Of a stretch of 64,000 nt of DNA, positions 21,269 to 30,525 are shown one piece after another. The notes beneath the pieces were generated by a model, which saw nothing but the letters and a program-made list of their open reading frames with translations, was not told the DNA's origin and ran no database searches. Within the stretch, counting starts at the first letter, position 1. Each line of letters opens with the position of its first letter. The DNA lies in NCBI RefSeq assembly GCF_007096885.1, contig NZ_VJNO01000012.1:62001-126000 (forward strand), written 5' to 3'. Source of the DNA: Streptomyces sp. 130. GTDB lineage: Bacteria; Actinomycetota; Actinomycetes; Streptomycetales; Streptomycetaceae. Both the position numbers and the translations under genes were made by a program.

Positions 21269-23491
21269 TCAGCCGGATTCCGGCGGGTGGTGGGCGTCGA
21301 AGGCGAAGACGGTGTTCCGGGCCGCCGCCACGACCACCGCGCGTCCGGCGACGGTCACGCGCGGGCTCGCGCCCTCCTCGCCGGTCAGGCCGTCGGCCCT
21401 CGGGTCCGTCGCCCACAGCACCCTGCCGTCCGACGGGGAGAGGGCGACCACGCGGCCGGTGGCGGAGCTGAAGAACAGGGCACCGTCCCCGGCCGCGGGG
21501 CCCGACGCGCCCTCCACGCTGGTCTGCCGGGACCACTTCTTCCGGCCGGTCGCGGCGTCGAACGCGGTGACGCGGCCGGTCCGCCCGCTCACGTACACGG
21601 TGCCGTCCGCCATGCCGGGCGTGCCGTCGTACGTGGCGGGCAGCCGGGCCTCCGTGACCTGTCCGGAGGCCGGGTCGACCCGGACCACCGCGTCGTACCC
21701 GGTGCGCGCCGGCCCGTCCCGGTGCTCCCGGAGCAGGACGAGCCGGCCGCCGGCGACGCCCACCGGCACGACGGGGCCGTCGACCTCGATGGCCTCGCCC
21801 CAGGCGCCGGAGACCGGGTCGAGGGGGTACAGGGCCGGGTGGAGCACCGCCGAGGCGTCGAGCTCGGCGTCGGTCGCGCACATGGCGAGCAGCCGGGTGC
21901 CCACGGGGACGGGGGCGCACCGGGAACCGGCGGGGAACGGCGCGGTCCGGGCGAGGTCGCCGGTGTGCGCGTCCCGGGTTTCGAAGGCGGTGTCGGAGGC
22001 GTCGACCGTGATCACGTCGGTGCCGAGGACCACGGCGTCCCGGGTCCGGCCCGTGACGGCCGTCGACTGGGCGCCGGAGCGGGTGGACCACAGCTCCCTG
22101 CCGCTGCCGGCGTCGAGGGCGACCACCTCGTCGTAGGTGCCGCGCGGGTCGTCCTGGGCGGCGATGCGGTAGCCGAGCACGGTGTCGTCGGTGGCGCCGA
22201 CGAGGTGCAGGCCCTGGACGGGGATGCCCGGGCTCTTCGCCGTCCAGGCGCGTGAGCCGTCCCGGACGTCGATCCGCGCGGCGACGACCCCGCCGCCCCC
22301 GCAGAACACGGCGTCGGCGCGGGCGACGCACCGCAGTTCGTCCGGGATGTCCTCGCGGCCGCCCGGCACGGTCACGCGCCAGGGCGCGAAGCCGGCCGGC
22401 AGGGAGCCGGCGGGCGCGGCGACCGTGCGGGCCTTGCCCTCGTCCCGGTCCTCGCCGACGCCGCCCGCCCGGAGGGCCGCGACTCCCCCGCCGATCGCCG
22501 CCACGGCGACCGCCGCCGCGAGCACGGGCCGCCAGCGCCCGCGCAGCCCGCGTCCGCCCGCGGGGCCGGTCTCCCGCGGGTCGGGGGCGTCCGGCGCCGG
22601 GGTGTCGCGGGTGGCCAGGTGGTGCTGGGTGGCCACGTCCCGGGTGCGGCCGGCGGTGCGCCCGCCCGCCACCGCGCCTCCGAGGTCGGCGGGCAGGTCC
22701 CGTAGCAGCTCCAGGAGCTCGTCGGCCGAGGGGCGGCCCCCGGGCTCCTTGACGAGGCACGGTTCGACGACCGTGCGCAGCGCCGCCGGCACGGCGTCCA
22801 GCGAGGGTTCCTCGTGCACCACCTGGTAGGCCGTGAGGTAGGGGCTGTCCGCGTCGAAGGGGCCGTGGCCGGTGGCCGCGTACACCAGGAGGGTCGCCAG
22901 CGAGAAGACGTCGGAGCGCGGTCCGACGCCGCGCGGTGCCTGGAGCTGTTCCGGCGACATGAAGGGCGGGGTGCCGATGACGCGTCCGGTCATCGTCAGG
23001 GTCTGCTGGTCGGCGGCGCGCGAGATGCCGAAGTCGATGACGCGGGGCCCTTCCGGGGACAGCACGACGTTCGACGGCTTCAAGTCGCGGTGGACGACCC
23101 CGACGCGGTGGATGTCGCGCAGCGCCTCGGCGAGCCCGATGGCCAGGCCGCGCAGTGCGGCGCCGTGCAGCGGGCCCTCGGCGGCGATGCGCTCGGCGAG
23201 GGTGGGTCCCGGGATGTAGGTGGTCGCCATCCAGGGCTGCTCGGCCTCGGGCGCGGCGTCCACCACGGCGGCGGTGAAGGCGCCGCTGACCCGGCGCGCC
23301 GCCGCGACCTCCTGGCGGAAGCGGATGCGGAATTCGCTGTCGTCGGCGAACTGCTGGTGGATCAGCTTGATCGCGACGGGCCTGCCGGAGCTCGTACGGG
23401 CCAGGAAGACCGTGCCCATGCCACCTGAACCGAGCCTGGCCTCCAGCGGATAACCGCCGATCTCGGCTGGATCGCCTGCGCGCAGCGACAC
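21269..23491 (-). CDS. Membrane Ser/Thr protein kinase with extracellular PQQ-type beta-propeller
   Basis: About 740 aa. The PASTA-less Hanks kinase domain (about 10-275) has GSGGMG, the AIK Lys, HRDLKPSN, DFG and MSPEQL. A juxtamembrane linker and one TM helix (about residues 320-345) follow. The C-terminal domain, outside the membrane, has repeated GxxxW(S/A)T-type blades typical of PQQ-like propellers that sense ligands. The GTG at 23491 gives an N-terminus close to the kinase domain with GGGAAGA upstream; the GTG at 23554 would add 21 residues. It likely forms an operon with the downstream methyltransferase. Confidence 0.87.
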   Translation of the reverse strand: MSLRAGDPAEIGGYPLEARLGSGGMGTVFLARTSSGRPVAIKLIHQQFADDSEFRIRFRQEVAAARRVSGAFTAAVVDAAPEAEQPWMATTYIPGPTLAERIAAEGPLHGAALRGLAIGLAEALRDIHRVGVVHRDLKPSNVVLSPEGPRVIDFGISRAADQQTLTMTGRVIGTPPFMSPEQLQAPRGVGPRSDVFSLATLLVYAATGHGPFDADSPYLTAYQVVHEEPSLDAVPAALRTVVEPCLVKEPGGRPSADELLELLRDLPADLGGAVAGGRTAGRTRDVATQHHLATRDTPAPDAPDPRETGPAGGRGLRGRWRPVLAAAVAVAAIGGGVAALRAGGVGEDRDEGKARTVAAPAGSLPAGFAPWRVTVPGGREDIPDELRCVARADAVFCGGGGVVAARIDVRDGSRAWTAKSPGIPVQGLHLVGATDDTVLGYRIAAQDDPRGTYDEVVALDAGSGRELWSTRSGAQSTAVTGRTRDAVVLGTDVITVDASDTAFETRDAHTGDLARTAPFPAGSRCAPVPVGTRLLAMCATDAELDASAVLHPALYPLDPVSGAWGEAIEVDGPVVPVGVAGGRLVLLREHRDGPARTGYDAVVRVDPASGQVTEARLPATYDGTPGMADGTVYVSGRTGRVTAFDAATGRKKWSRQTSVEGASGPAAGDGALFFSSATGRVVALSPSDGRVLWATDPRADGLTGEEGASPRVTVAGRAVVVAAARNTVFAFDAHHPPESG

Positions 23492-23798
23492 TCTTCCCGA
23501 CCTCTCGTACCCGTGCGTCTCCACCGTCCCGGACCGCCCGTCCGTGCTGGACACAAACTAGCCGCAGGGTGGCCGGGCGGAGCAAAGCGGGTGAGACGTG
23601 CGGGCGGGTACGTGGTAGGGGCCGCCCCGGCCGGGACCGGGACGGCCCGTCGGGTCAGCGGGGGCCGGGGTGCTGCCGGACACCGTCCCGTTCACCGGTG
23701 GCGCCGGGCGTCTCGTTCCAGGTCCACCTGGCGAGCGGCGACCGATATCAGAACAGATACCGTTCGCATTGCGGGACCCGTCGGCTAGGGTGTCGCGC
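23492..23798. other. Divergent intergenic region, kinase / fumarylacetoacetase operon
   Basis: 307 bp without a gene. The right end holds a probable promoter, TTCGCA (23763-23768) and TAGGGT (23786-23791) 17 bp apart, which would start transcription about at the GTG at 23799, suggesting a leaderless mRNA. A GATAT/GATAC pair at 23744-23760 may be an IclR half-site pair. The left part shows nothing specific. Confidence 0.4.
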
Positions 23799-24671
23799 GT
23801 GTCCTTCCCTCTCGCCTTCCGTCATCTCGTGGACGACGCCTCGGTGTTCCCGCCCGGCCTGGCTCCGCTGCCGCGCGCCGTGGCCGAGCACGCCGGGCAT
23901 CTCGCGTCCGGCCACGCCGAGTTCGTCGGCCCGTTCGTGATCGGTGCCGACCGGCTCGGCGAACTGACCGCACTGGCCGGGCCCCGGCTGTTCCCCGGTG
24001 GGCTGCGGGTGAGCGTGGTGGCCGGGCCGGCCGCGCTCCCGGCGGTCCGGGCCGCCTTCGCGGGGACCGGCCGGCTCGTGCCGGCGGCCGTCGAGTTCAA
24101 GCCGGATGCCGCCCGGCCGCTCGGGCCGCAGCTCGACGACCTGGCCGCGCCCGGCTTCCCCGGCACGGTGTACGTGGAGGTCCCGCGCCCTGGTACGCCG
24201 GAGTGGGAGCAGGCGCTCGCGCTGGTGGTACGGCACGGCTTCCGGCTGAAGTTGCGCACCGGCGGCACCGAGGCGGCGGCGTTCCCGGCCGAGGACGAGG
24301 TGGCGGCGTGGATCGCCGGGGCCGTCGCCGCGGGCGTGCCCTTCAAGTGCACGGCGGGGCTGCACCACGCGGTCCGGCACACCGCCCCGGCCACCGGCTT
24401 CGAGCACCACGGCTTCCTCAACGTGCTCCTGGCGACGGCGCGGGCCCGCGCCGGAGCGTCCCCGTCCGACGTCCGCGCGGCCCTCGCCGAGCGCGCCCCG
24501 GAGGCGCTGGCCCGTGCCGTGACCGCGCTCCCGGCCGCCGAAGCCGCCGCCGCGCGGGAGGCGTTCGTCTCGTACGGGTCGTGCAGCGTGCTCGAACCGC
24601 TGGAGGACCTGACCGCCCTGGGCCTGCTCGGCCCCTCGACCGCTACCGATTCCGAAGGACTTCACGCATGA
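23799..24671 (+). CDS. Conserved unknown protein coupled to fumarylacetoacetase
   Basis: 290 aa, soluble, rich in Ala, Pro and Leu, with no TM or signal peptide. KPDAARPLGPQL, YVEVPRPG, FRLKLRTGG, FKCTAGLHHAVRH and FEHHGFLNVLLA are likely conserved blocks. The order of short beta strands ending in charged or His residues resembles a TIM-barrel, but I recognise no family. Its stop overlaps the start of the fumarylacetoacetase gene (ATGA at 24668), so translation is coupled and a role in tyrosine or homogentisate breakdown is likely. No known step of that pathway clearly fits. Confidence 0.75.
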   Translation: MSFPLAFRHLVDDASVFPPGLAPLPRAVAEHAGHLASGHAEFVGPFVIGADRLGELTALAGPRLFPGGLRVSVVAGPAALPAVRAAFAGTGRLVPAAVEFKPDAARPLGPQLDDLAAPGFPGTVYVEVPRPGTPEWEQALALVVRHGFRLKLRTGGTEAAAFPAEDEVAAWIAGAVAAGVPFKCTAGLHHAVRHTAPATGFEHHGFLNVLLATARARAGASPSDVRAALAERAPEALARAVTALPAAEAAAAREAFVSYGSCSVLEPLEDLTALGLLGPSTATDSEGLHA

Positions 24672-25900
24672 GCACCTATCCCGAGACCTGGGTCGAGGCC
24701 GTGGCCGGCAGCGCGTACGACGTCGACAACCTCCCCTACGCCGTCTTCTCCACCGCGGACACCGCCCCGCGCATCGGCGTCCGCATCGGTGACCACGTCC
24801 TGGACCTGGGCGCCGCCGCCACCGGACTGCGCCCCGACTGGGCGCCGCTGCTCGACGCGCCCGCGCTCAACCCGCTGATGGCCGCGGGCGCGCCGGTGTG
24901 GGCGCAGGTCCGGGCCTGGACCGTCGAGCTGCTCACCGACACCGCGTACCGCGACCGCGTCCGCCTGGTGCCGCTGGCCGATGTCACGCTGCGCCTGCCG
25001 TTCGAGGTCGGCGACTACGTCGACTACTACGCCTCCGTGGACCACGCCACCAACGTCGGGCGGATCTTCCGGCCGGACGGGGACGCGCTGATGCCCAACT
25101 GGCGCCACCTGCCGGTCGCGTACCACGGACGCGCGGGCTCCATCGTCGTCTCCGGCACCCCCGTGCACCGCCCGGCCGGACAGCGCAAGGCGCCCACCGA
25201 CCCGGCGCCCGTCTTCGGCCCGTCGCTGCGCCTGGACATCGAGGCCGAACTCGGCTTCGTCGTCGGGCGTACGGTCCCGCTCGGGCAGCGCGTCGCGACC
25301 TCCGAGTTCGCCGAGACCGTCTTCGGCGTCACCGGCGTCAACGACTGGTCCTCGCGCGACATCCAGGCCTGGGAGTACGTCCCGCTGGGCCCCAACCTGG
25401 GCAAGTCCTTCGCCACCAGCATCAGCGCCTGGGTGACCCCGCTCGCCGCACTGGAGCACGCCCGCACCGACCTGCCCGGCCAGAGCCCCGCCGTACTGCC
25501 GTACCTGCGCGAGGAAGGCCCGTCCGGCTACGACATCGATGTGGAGGTCGAGGTCAACGGCACGGTGGTGGCGCGTCCGCCGTACGCGTCGATGTACTGG
25601 TCGCCCGCGCAGATGCTGGCCCACCTCACGGTCAACGGCGCCTCGCTGCGGGTCGGCGACTTCTACGCCTCGGGCACCATCTCCGGCCCCGAGAAGCACC
25701 AGCGGGGCTCGTTCCTCGAACTGTCCTGGGGCGGCAAGGAGACCTGGACGGCGGGCGGCGAGGAGCGCACGTTCCTCCAGGACGGCGACGAGGTCGTCCT
25801 GCGCTACTCGGCGCCCGGGGCGCGGGGGCGCATCGGCCTGGGCGAGGTCCGTGGCAGGATTCTCCCGACCGTCCGGCCGCTCCCCGAAGAGGTGGAATGA
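24668..25900 (+). CDS. fahA: Fumarylacetoacetase
   Basis: 410 aa, the normal length. An N-terminal SH3-like domain is followed by the FAH catalytic domain with DYVDYYASVDHATNVG, YHGRAGSIV, the metal-binding EAELGFVVG and NDWSSRDIQ(A)WEY, and a final GDEVVLRYSAPG. It splits fumarylacetoacetate to fumarate and acetoacetate, the last step of tyrosine/homogentisate degradation. Both ends overlap neighbours (ATGA at 24668 and ATGA at 25897), giving a tightly coupled three-gene operon. Homogentisate dioxygenase and maleylacetoacetate isomerase genes are not in the window. Confidence 0.94.
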   Translation: MSTYPETWVEAVAGSAYDVDNLPYAVFSTADTAPRIGVRIGDHVLDLGAAATGLRPDWAPLLDAPALNPLMAAGAPVWAQVRAWTVELLTDTAYRDRVRLVPLADVTLRLPFEVGDYVDYYASVDHATNVGRIFRPDGDALMPNWRHLPVAYHGRAGSIVVSGTPVHRPAGQRKAPTDPAPVFGPSLRLDIEAELGFVVGRTVPLGQRVATSEFAETVFGVTGVNDWSSRDIQAWEYVPLGPNLGKSFATSISAWVTPLAALEHARTDLPGQSPAVLPYLREEGPSGYDIDVEVEVNGTVVARPPYASMYWSPAQMLAHLTVNGASLRVGDFYASGTISGPEKHQRGSFLELSWGGKETWTAGGEERTFLQDGDEVVLRYSAPGARGRIGLGEVRGRILPTVRPLPEEVE

Positions 25901-26595
25901 CCCCGCCGAGCGACTCCGAGGGCGGCGGCTCACAGACCCTGGAGCGCGGACTCGCCCTCCTCGTCGAACTGAGCCGCCACCCGGAGGGGCTGAACACCAG
26001 TCAGGTCGCCGCCGCGGCAGGCCTCCACCGCTCCATCGCGCACCGCCTCCTGGTCTCGCTCCACCGGACCGGGTTCGCCGCCCGCGACGACGTGGGCCGT
26101 TACGTCGTGGGCCCGGCCGTGACCGGGCTCCTCGGCGGCACGGGCCCCAGTCTGCGGACCGTCGCGGAGCCCGTCCTGCACCGCCTCGCCCGCCGCCTGG
26201 ACGCCACCGCGAGCCTGGTCGAGGCCGTCGGCACCGCCGCCGTCACCACGGTGGTGGCCGAACCGCCGACGGACGGCCCCCTGTTCTGGTACCGCAAGGG
26301 CAGCCGCGACCCCCTGGACCACGGCTCCGGCGGCCTGGCCGCCCTGGCCTCCGGTCCGCCGCGCGCCGCCGAACCGCCCCGCGTACAGGCGATCCGCGAG
26401 TCCGGTTACGTCATCACCCACGGCGAGGTCAACATCGGCGCCCACGGCATCGCGGCCCCCCTGCCGGGCTGGCCGGTCCGGGCCGCGATCAACGTGGTCA
26501 CCTCCGACCCGGAACTCGCCGACCGGGCCGTCCCGCACGTCGTGGATGCCGCGGCGGCGATCGGCACGCTGAGCGACCACCTCGGCGCGGGCTGA
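25897..26595 (+). CDS. IclR-family transcriptional regulator
   Basis: 232 aa. The N-terminal winged helix contains TLERGLALL and LHRSIAHRLLVSL, the recognition helix region of IclR proteins; the C-terminal ligand domain ends with IAAPLPG...RAAINV. Its start overlaps the fahA stop by one base triplet, so it is translated with the catabolic genes. It is the likely regulator of this operon, sensing an aromatic catabolite; that link is inferred from position. Confidence 0.9.
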   Translation: MTPPSDSEGGGSQTLERGLALLVELSRHPEGLNTSQVAAAAGLHRSIAHRLLVSLHRTGFAARDDVGRYVVGPAVTGLLGGTGPSLRTVAEPVLHRLARRLDATASLVEAVGTAAVTTVVAEPPTDGPLFWYRKGSRDPLDHGSGGLAALASGPPRAAEPPRVQAIRESGYVITHGEVNIGAHGIAAPLPGWPVRAAINVVTSDPELADRAVPHVVDAAAAIGTLSDHLGAG

Positions 26596-26637
26596 GCAGG
26601 GCGACCCACGACCTGCACATTCTCTATGATTGGGGTC

Positions 26638-27336
26638 ATGGGGAACGGGATTCGACAGGATGTGCTGGCCGAGCGGGTCTACGAGGACATCAAGGCCATG
26701 GTCATGGACCACGGCATCGCCCCGGGCGCCCGGGTGGGCATCGACGCGCTGGCCCGCCGGCTCGACGTGTCGGCCACCCCGGTGCGCGAGGCTCTGGCAC
26801 GGCTGGAATCGGACGGCCTCGTGGTCAAGCGGCCGAACGCCGGCTACCGGGCGACCGACCTGCTCGACCCGGACGGCCTGCGCGACCTGTTCGAGATGCG
26901 GCTGCTCCTGGAGCCGAAGGCCGCCTCGCTCGCCGCGGAGAACGCCGACGGACCGGCTCTCCAGCGGCTGCGGGACATCGTGGAGCGGATGCGCGGCCAT
27001 CCCGAGACCGGTGAGAGCTACGCGGTCTACCACCGGTTCGCCCTGCTGGACCAGGAGTTCCACGACGTGCTGGCCCTGGCGGCGGGCCGCCCGCTGCTCG
27101 CCGACGCGGTGAACCGCCTCCACTCCCATCTGCACCTGTTCCGCCTGACCAGCGCGCCGGGCGCGGCCGGCACGACGATCGAGGAGCACGAGCGCATCCT
27201 GGACGCGGTGGCCCGGCGCAACCCGGAGCAGGCCGCCGAGGCGATGACGACGCACCTGCGCTCCAGCCGCGTACGCCACCGCACCGCCGCGCCGCCGCAC
27301 GACAACGGGAAGCGGACGCGGGCGCGCACCTCGTGA
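26638..27336 (+). CDS. GntR-family (FadR-type) regulator
   Basis: 232 aa. The N-terminal wHTH has RVYEDIKAMVMDHG and VSATPVREALARLESDGLV; the all-helical C-terminal FCD domain has FEMRLLLEPKAASLA, the DxxFH-type segment LLDQEFHDVLAL, and HLHLF. FCD domains bind small carboxylates, often with a metal. A TATGAT -10 at 26624-26629 suggests an almost leaderless message from the ATG at 26638. It is convergent with the acid-sugar operon, which it probably controls. Confidence 0.88.
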   Translation: MGNGIRQDVLAERVYEDIKAMVMDHGIAPGARVGIDALARRLDVSATPVREALARLESDGLVVKRPNAGYRATDLLDPDGLRDLFEMRLLLEPKAASLAAENADGPALQRLRDIVERMRGHPETGESYAVYHRFALLDQEFHDVLALAAGRPLLADAVNRLHSHLHLFRLTSAPGAAGTTIEEHERILDAVARRNPEQAAEAMTTHLRSSRVRHRTAAPPHDNGKRTRARTS

Positions 27337-27367
27337 GGTGCGAGGGCCCGCCCGCGTCCGCCCGTGA

Positions 27368-28138
27368 TCACTGCGGGCGCAGCCGCAGCCCCTGCATTCC
27401 GCCGTCCACGGCGAGGTCGGTGCCGGTGGTGGCGCCCGACCGGGGGCTCGCCAGGTAGGCCACGGCATGGGCGACTTCGGCGGCGCTGACGAGGCGACCG
27501 CTCGGCTGGCGGGCGGCCAGTGCGGCACGCTCCGCCTCCGGGTCGTCCGCGGCGTCCAGCAGGCGGCCGACCCAGGGGGTGTCCGCCGTGCCGGGGTTCA
27601 CGCAGGTGACGCGGATGCCCTCGCGGAGGTGATCGGCGGCCATGGCCCGGGTCAGGGCCAGGACGGCGCCCTTGCTGGCCGAGTAGAGGGCCCGCTGCGG
27701 CAGTCCGGCCGTGGCCGCGATCGAGCACATGTTGACGACCGCCGCATGGCCCGCCCCGCCCGCGGCCGCCGCCCGGAGTGCGGGGAGGGCCGCCGCCGTG
27801 ACCCGGGCGATGCCGACGACGTTGACGTCGAGCACCCGGTGCCACTGCGCCGGGGTGTTGTCCTCGACGGTGCCCTGTGCTCCCATCCCCGCGTTGTTGA
27901 CCAGGACGTTCATCCCGCCGAGGCGGGCCGTCACCTCCTCGACGGCGGCGCGCACGGCGTCGTCGTCCGTCACGTCGCAGCGCACGTGGAGGAAGGGCCC
28001 CTCGGAGGCGTCCCGGTCGAGCACGGCCACCCGTGCGCCGCGCGCGTGCAGTTCGCGGGCGGTGGCCAGGCCGATTCCGGAGGCGCCGCCGGTCACGACC
28101 GCGGCGAGGCCGGCGAACTCGGGTGCGGGTGCTGTCAT
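27368..28138 (-). CDS. SDR dehydrogenase of an acid-sugar operon
   Basis: 256 aa. TGGASGIG binds NAD(P), NNAG and YSASKG complete the classical SDR set, and the segment NPGTADTPWVGRLL plus ARQPSGRL resembles 2-keto-3-deoxy-L-fuconate dehydrogenases. In that pathway the enzyme oxidises a 2-keto-3-deoxy acid sugar to the 2,4-diketo compound that the upstream FAH-family hydrolase would split. The ATG at 28138 follows AGGAG. It is the last gene of a five-gene minus-strand operon. Confidence 0.85.
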   Translation of the reverse strand: MTAPAPEFAGLAAVVTGGASGIGLATARELHARGARVAVLDRDASEGPFLHVRCDVTDDDAVRAAVEEVTARLGGMNVLVNNAGMGAQGTVEDNTPAQWHRVLDVNVVGIARVTAAALPALRAAAAGGAGHAAVVNMCSIAATAGLPQRALYSASKGAVLALTRAMAADHLREGIRVTCVNPGTADTPWVGRLLDAADDPEAERAALAARQPSGRLVSAAEVAHAVAYLASPRSGATTGTDLAVDGGMQGLRLRPQ

Positions 28139-28154
28139 GGGGGTCTGCTCCTGT

Positions 28155-28208
28155 GTCATCGGGGGGCCTGGGCGGTCATGGGTCATCGGGGGGCCTGGGC
28201 GGTCATGG
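28155..28208. repeat. Perfect 27-bp tandem duplication at a gene end
   Basis: 27 bp are present twice without a gap or mismatch (28155-28181 and 28182-28208). The unit spans the last seven codons and the stop of the FAH-family gene, so the MTAQAPR-stop end is repeated just after the real stop. It looks like a recent slippage or unequal crossover product and lengthens the spacer to the SDR gene. Confidence 0.9.
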
Positions 28209-29025
28209 TCTGGCGCTGCCTGCCGAGCCCTTCGCCTTCCAGCTCCACGACGTCGCCCGCGGCCAGGTAGGGGAAGCGGCCGGAGAGGGCGACCCCCTCG
28301 GGCGTGCCGGTCAGGACGAGGTCGCCGGGCTCCAGGGTCATGAACCGGCTGAGCCGGTAAAGGATTTCGGGGACCGGAAAGATCATGTCGGCGGTGCTCG
28401 AGTCCTGCCGCGCCGCCCCGTTGACCCGGCTGCGCAGCCGCACCGCCGCGGGGTCGAGCGCGTCGCCGGTGACCAGCCACGGCCCCACGGGCGTGAACGT
28501 GGGCGCGCACTTGCCCTTGGACCACTGGCCGCCCGAGGTGTGCAGTTGCAGCTCGCGCTCGGAGACGTCGTTGACGAGGACGTAGCCGGCGATGTGGGAC
28601 GCGGCGTCGGCGGGCGATCCGAGGTAGCTCGTACGCCGCCCGACGACCACGCCGAGCTCGGCCTCCCAGTCCGTCATGGTGCTGCCGCGCGGGATGGTGA
28701 CCGGGTCGTCCGGGCCGACCACGGTGTTGGGGTGCTTGAGGAACACCACCGGCTCGGTGGGCGGTTCGGCGCCGGACTCGGCCGCGTGTTTCGCGTAGTT
28801 CATGCCCACGCAGACGACCGCGGCGGGCCGGGTGAGGGGCGGGCCGTGGCGCAGCCCCCGGGCGCCCGGGAGTTCGGGCAGTGCGGTCACGTCGAGCGCG
28901 GGCAGGCCGTGCTCCAGGAACTCCGGGGTGATGTCCGGGGTCACTCCCCGCAGATCGAGGACGCGGTCGCCGTCGAGGACGACGGGGATCTCCTGGCCCG
29001 GGGGGCCGAGGCGGGCGATGCGCAT
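28183..29025 (-). CDS. FAH-family hydrolase (2,4-diketo-3-deoxy-acid-sugar hydrolase type)
   Basis: 280 aa. An N-terminal small domain is followed by the FAH catalytic fold with GMNYAKHAAE, FLKHPNTVVG, the metal ligands in EAELGVVVG, and VNDVSERELQ. The length and the neighbours (SDR, enolase, sugar-acid transporter) fit 2,4-diketo-3-deoxy-L-fuconate hydrolase-like enzymes that release pyruvate; general acylpyruvase or FAHD1-like activity is the alternative. The start at 29025 has AGGAAGG upstream. Its 3' end carries the 27-bp tandem duplication. Confidence 0.85.
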   Translation of the reverse strand: MRIARLGPPGQEIPVVLDGDRVLDLRGVTPDITPEFLEHGLPALDVTALPELPGARGLRHGPPLTRPAAVVCVGMNYAKHAAESGAEPPTEPVVFLKHPNTVVGPDDPVTIPRGSTMTDWEAELGVVVGRRTSYLGSPADAASHIAGYVLVNDVSERELQLHTSGGQWSKGKCAPTFTPVGPWLVTGDALDPAAVRLRSRVNGAARQDSSTADMIFPVPEILYRLSRFMTLEPGDLVLTGTPEGVALSGRFPYLAAGDVVELEGEGLGRQRQTMTAQAPR

Positions 29026-29091
29026 GGTGCCTTCCTGAGGTGGTGCGGATGCTCGGGCGGCCGGCCTGCGGGCGGCCGGCCGGCTGCTGCT

Positions 29092-30450
29092 TCAGCGGTA
29101 GGTGCCGGTCGAGGCGTGCAGTTCGGTGACGGTGGTGGCGGCGAGGTCCCGCCCCCGGGTCTCGGGGCCGAGGGCCACCGCGACGCCGCCGATCAGGCAT
29201 GCGGCGATGACGAAGAGGGCGACGCCCCAGGAGCGGTCCCCCGCCGCGGCGACCAGGGCGACGGCGATGAGCGGGGTGAGCCCGCCGGTGACCGCGCCGG
29301 CGACCTCCCGGTACAGGGCGAGCCCGGTGAACCGGGAGCGGGCGGTGAACAGCTCGCTGTAGTAGGCGGCCTGCGGGGCGAACATGCAGCCCACCCCGAT
29401 GCCCATGCTCGCCACGACGGCCAGCGTGACGGCGAGCGAGCTGTGCGTGTGGTCGATGATCCAGAAGTACGGGAAGACGAAGGCGGCCGAGAAGACGATG
29501 CCCGCCAGCGCCACCGGCTTGCGGCCGACGCGGTCGGTGAGGTGCCCGAAGAGGACGAGGGTCACGGCGGTCACGGCGGTGCCGACGGTGACCGCGAGGG
29601 GCCCGGTCGAACTGGACATCTCCAGCGTGTCGGTGAGATAGGCGGCCAGGAACGTCAGATTCAGATAGGCCACGACGTTCTGGGCGGTCTGCAGCCCGAA
29701 GACGACCAGGCCGGCCTTCCACTCGTGGCGCACGACGTCCCGCACCGGCGAGACCTGGTCCGTCTCGGTGCGCTCCTGGGCCGCCTCGAAGGCGGGGCTC
29801 TCGGTCAGCCGCAGCCGGATGACGAGCGCCACGCCGATCACGAGCACACTGGCCGCGAAGGGAATCCGCCAGCCCCAGGCCAGGAACTGGTCCTCGGGCA
29901 GCTGGGTGACCAGCGCGAAGGCGCCGGAGGCCATGAGGATGCCGATGTAGACGCCGATGCTGGGTGCCGCGCCGAACAGTCCGCGCCTGCGCGGCTCGGA
30001 GAACTCGGTGGTCAGCACGGCCGCCCCGCCGTACTCCGCGCCCGCGCCGAGCCCCTGGACCGCCCGCAGCACGACCAGCAGGACGGGCGCGAACACACCC
30101 GCCTGGTCGTACGTGGGCACGAGGGCCATGCCGACGGTGGAGGCGCCCATCACCAGCAGGGTGAGGACCAGGACGCGTTTGCGGCCGAAGAGGTCGCCGA
30201 GGCGTCCGAAGACGACGCCGCCGAGCGGCCGAACGAAGTAGCCGATGGCGAGCGTGCCGAACGAGGCGAGCAGCGAGGCCGTGGCGTCGAACGACGGGAA
30301 GATGATCTTGTTGAAGACGAGGGCCGCGGCGGTGCCGTAGAGATAGAAGTCGTACCACTCCAGGGCCGAGCCGACCAGTGAGGCCAGCAGGACTCGGCGG
30401 CGGTGCGCGGCGGCTGCCGGGGCGGGCCTGGCCGGGGTGAGGGTGGACAT
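29092..30450 (-). CDS. MHS-family MFS transporter
   Basis: 452 aa with twelve predicted TM helices. The N-terminal SALEWYDFYLYG, the loop 2-3 motif GRLGDLFGRKR and GAGAEYGGA are signatures of the metabolite:H+ symporter family (KgtP, ShiA, ProP). These import organic acids, so an acid sugar or aromatic acid is a better guess than a neutral sugar. The CGGAGG site sits 7 bases before the ATG at 30450. It lies between the enolase and the FAH-family genes in the operon. Confidence 0.9.
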   Translation of the reverse strand: MSTLTPARPAPAAAAHRRRVLLASLVGSALEWYDFYLYGTAAALVFNKIIFPSFDATASLLASFGTLAIGYFVRPLGGVVFGRLGDLFGRKRVLVLTLLVMGASTVGMALVPTYDQAGVFAPVLLVVLRAVQGLGAGAEYGGAAVLTTEFSEPRRRGLFGAAPSIGVYIGILMASGAFALVTQLPEDQFLAWGWRIPFAASVLVIGVALVIRLRLTESPAFEAAQERTETDQVSPVRDVVRHEWKAGLVVFGLQTAQNVVAYLNLTFLAAYLTDTLEMSSSTGPLAVTVGTAVTAVTLVLFGHLTDRVGRKPVALAGIVFSAAFVFPYFWIIDHTHSSLAVTLAVVASMGIGVGCMFAPQAAYYSELFTARSRFTGLALYREVAGAVTGGLTPLIAVALVAAAGDRSWGVALFVIAACLIGGVAVALGPETRGRDLAATTVTELHASTGTYR

Positions 30451-30525
30451 CGTCGTCCTCCGGGTGTGCTGGGACAGCGGGACGGGGGCGGTGACGTGCG
30501 GGTCGGGGCGGCTCGGGACCGGCGG

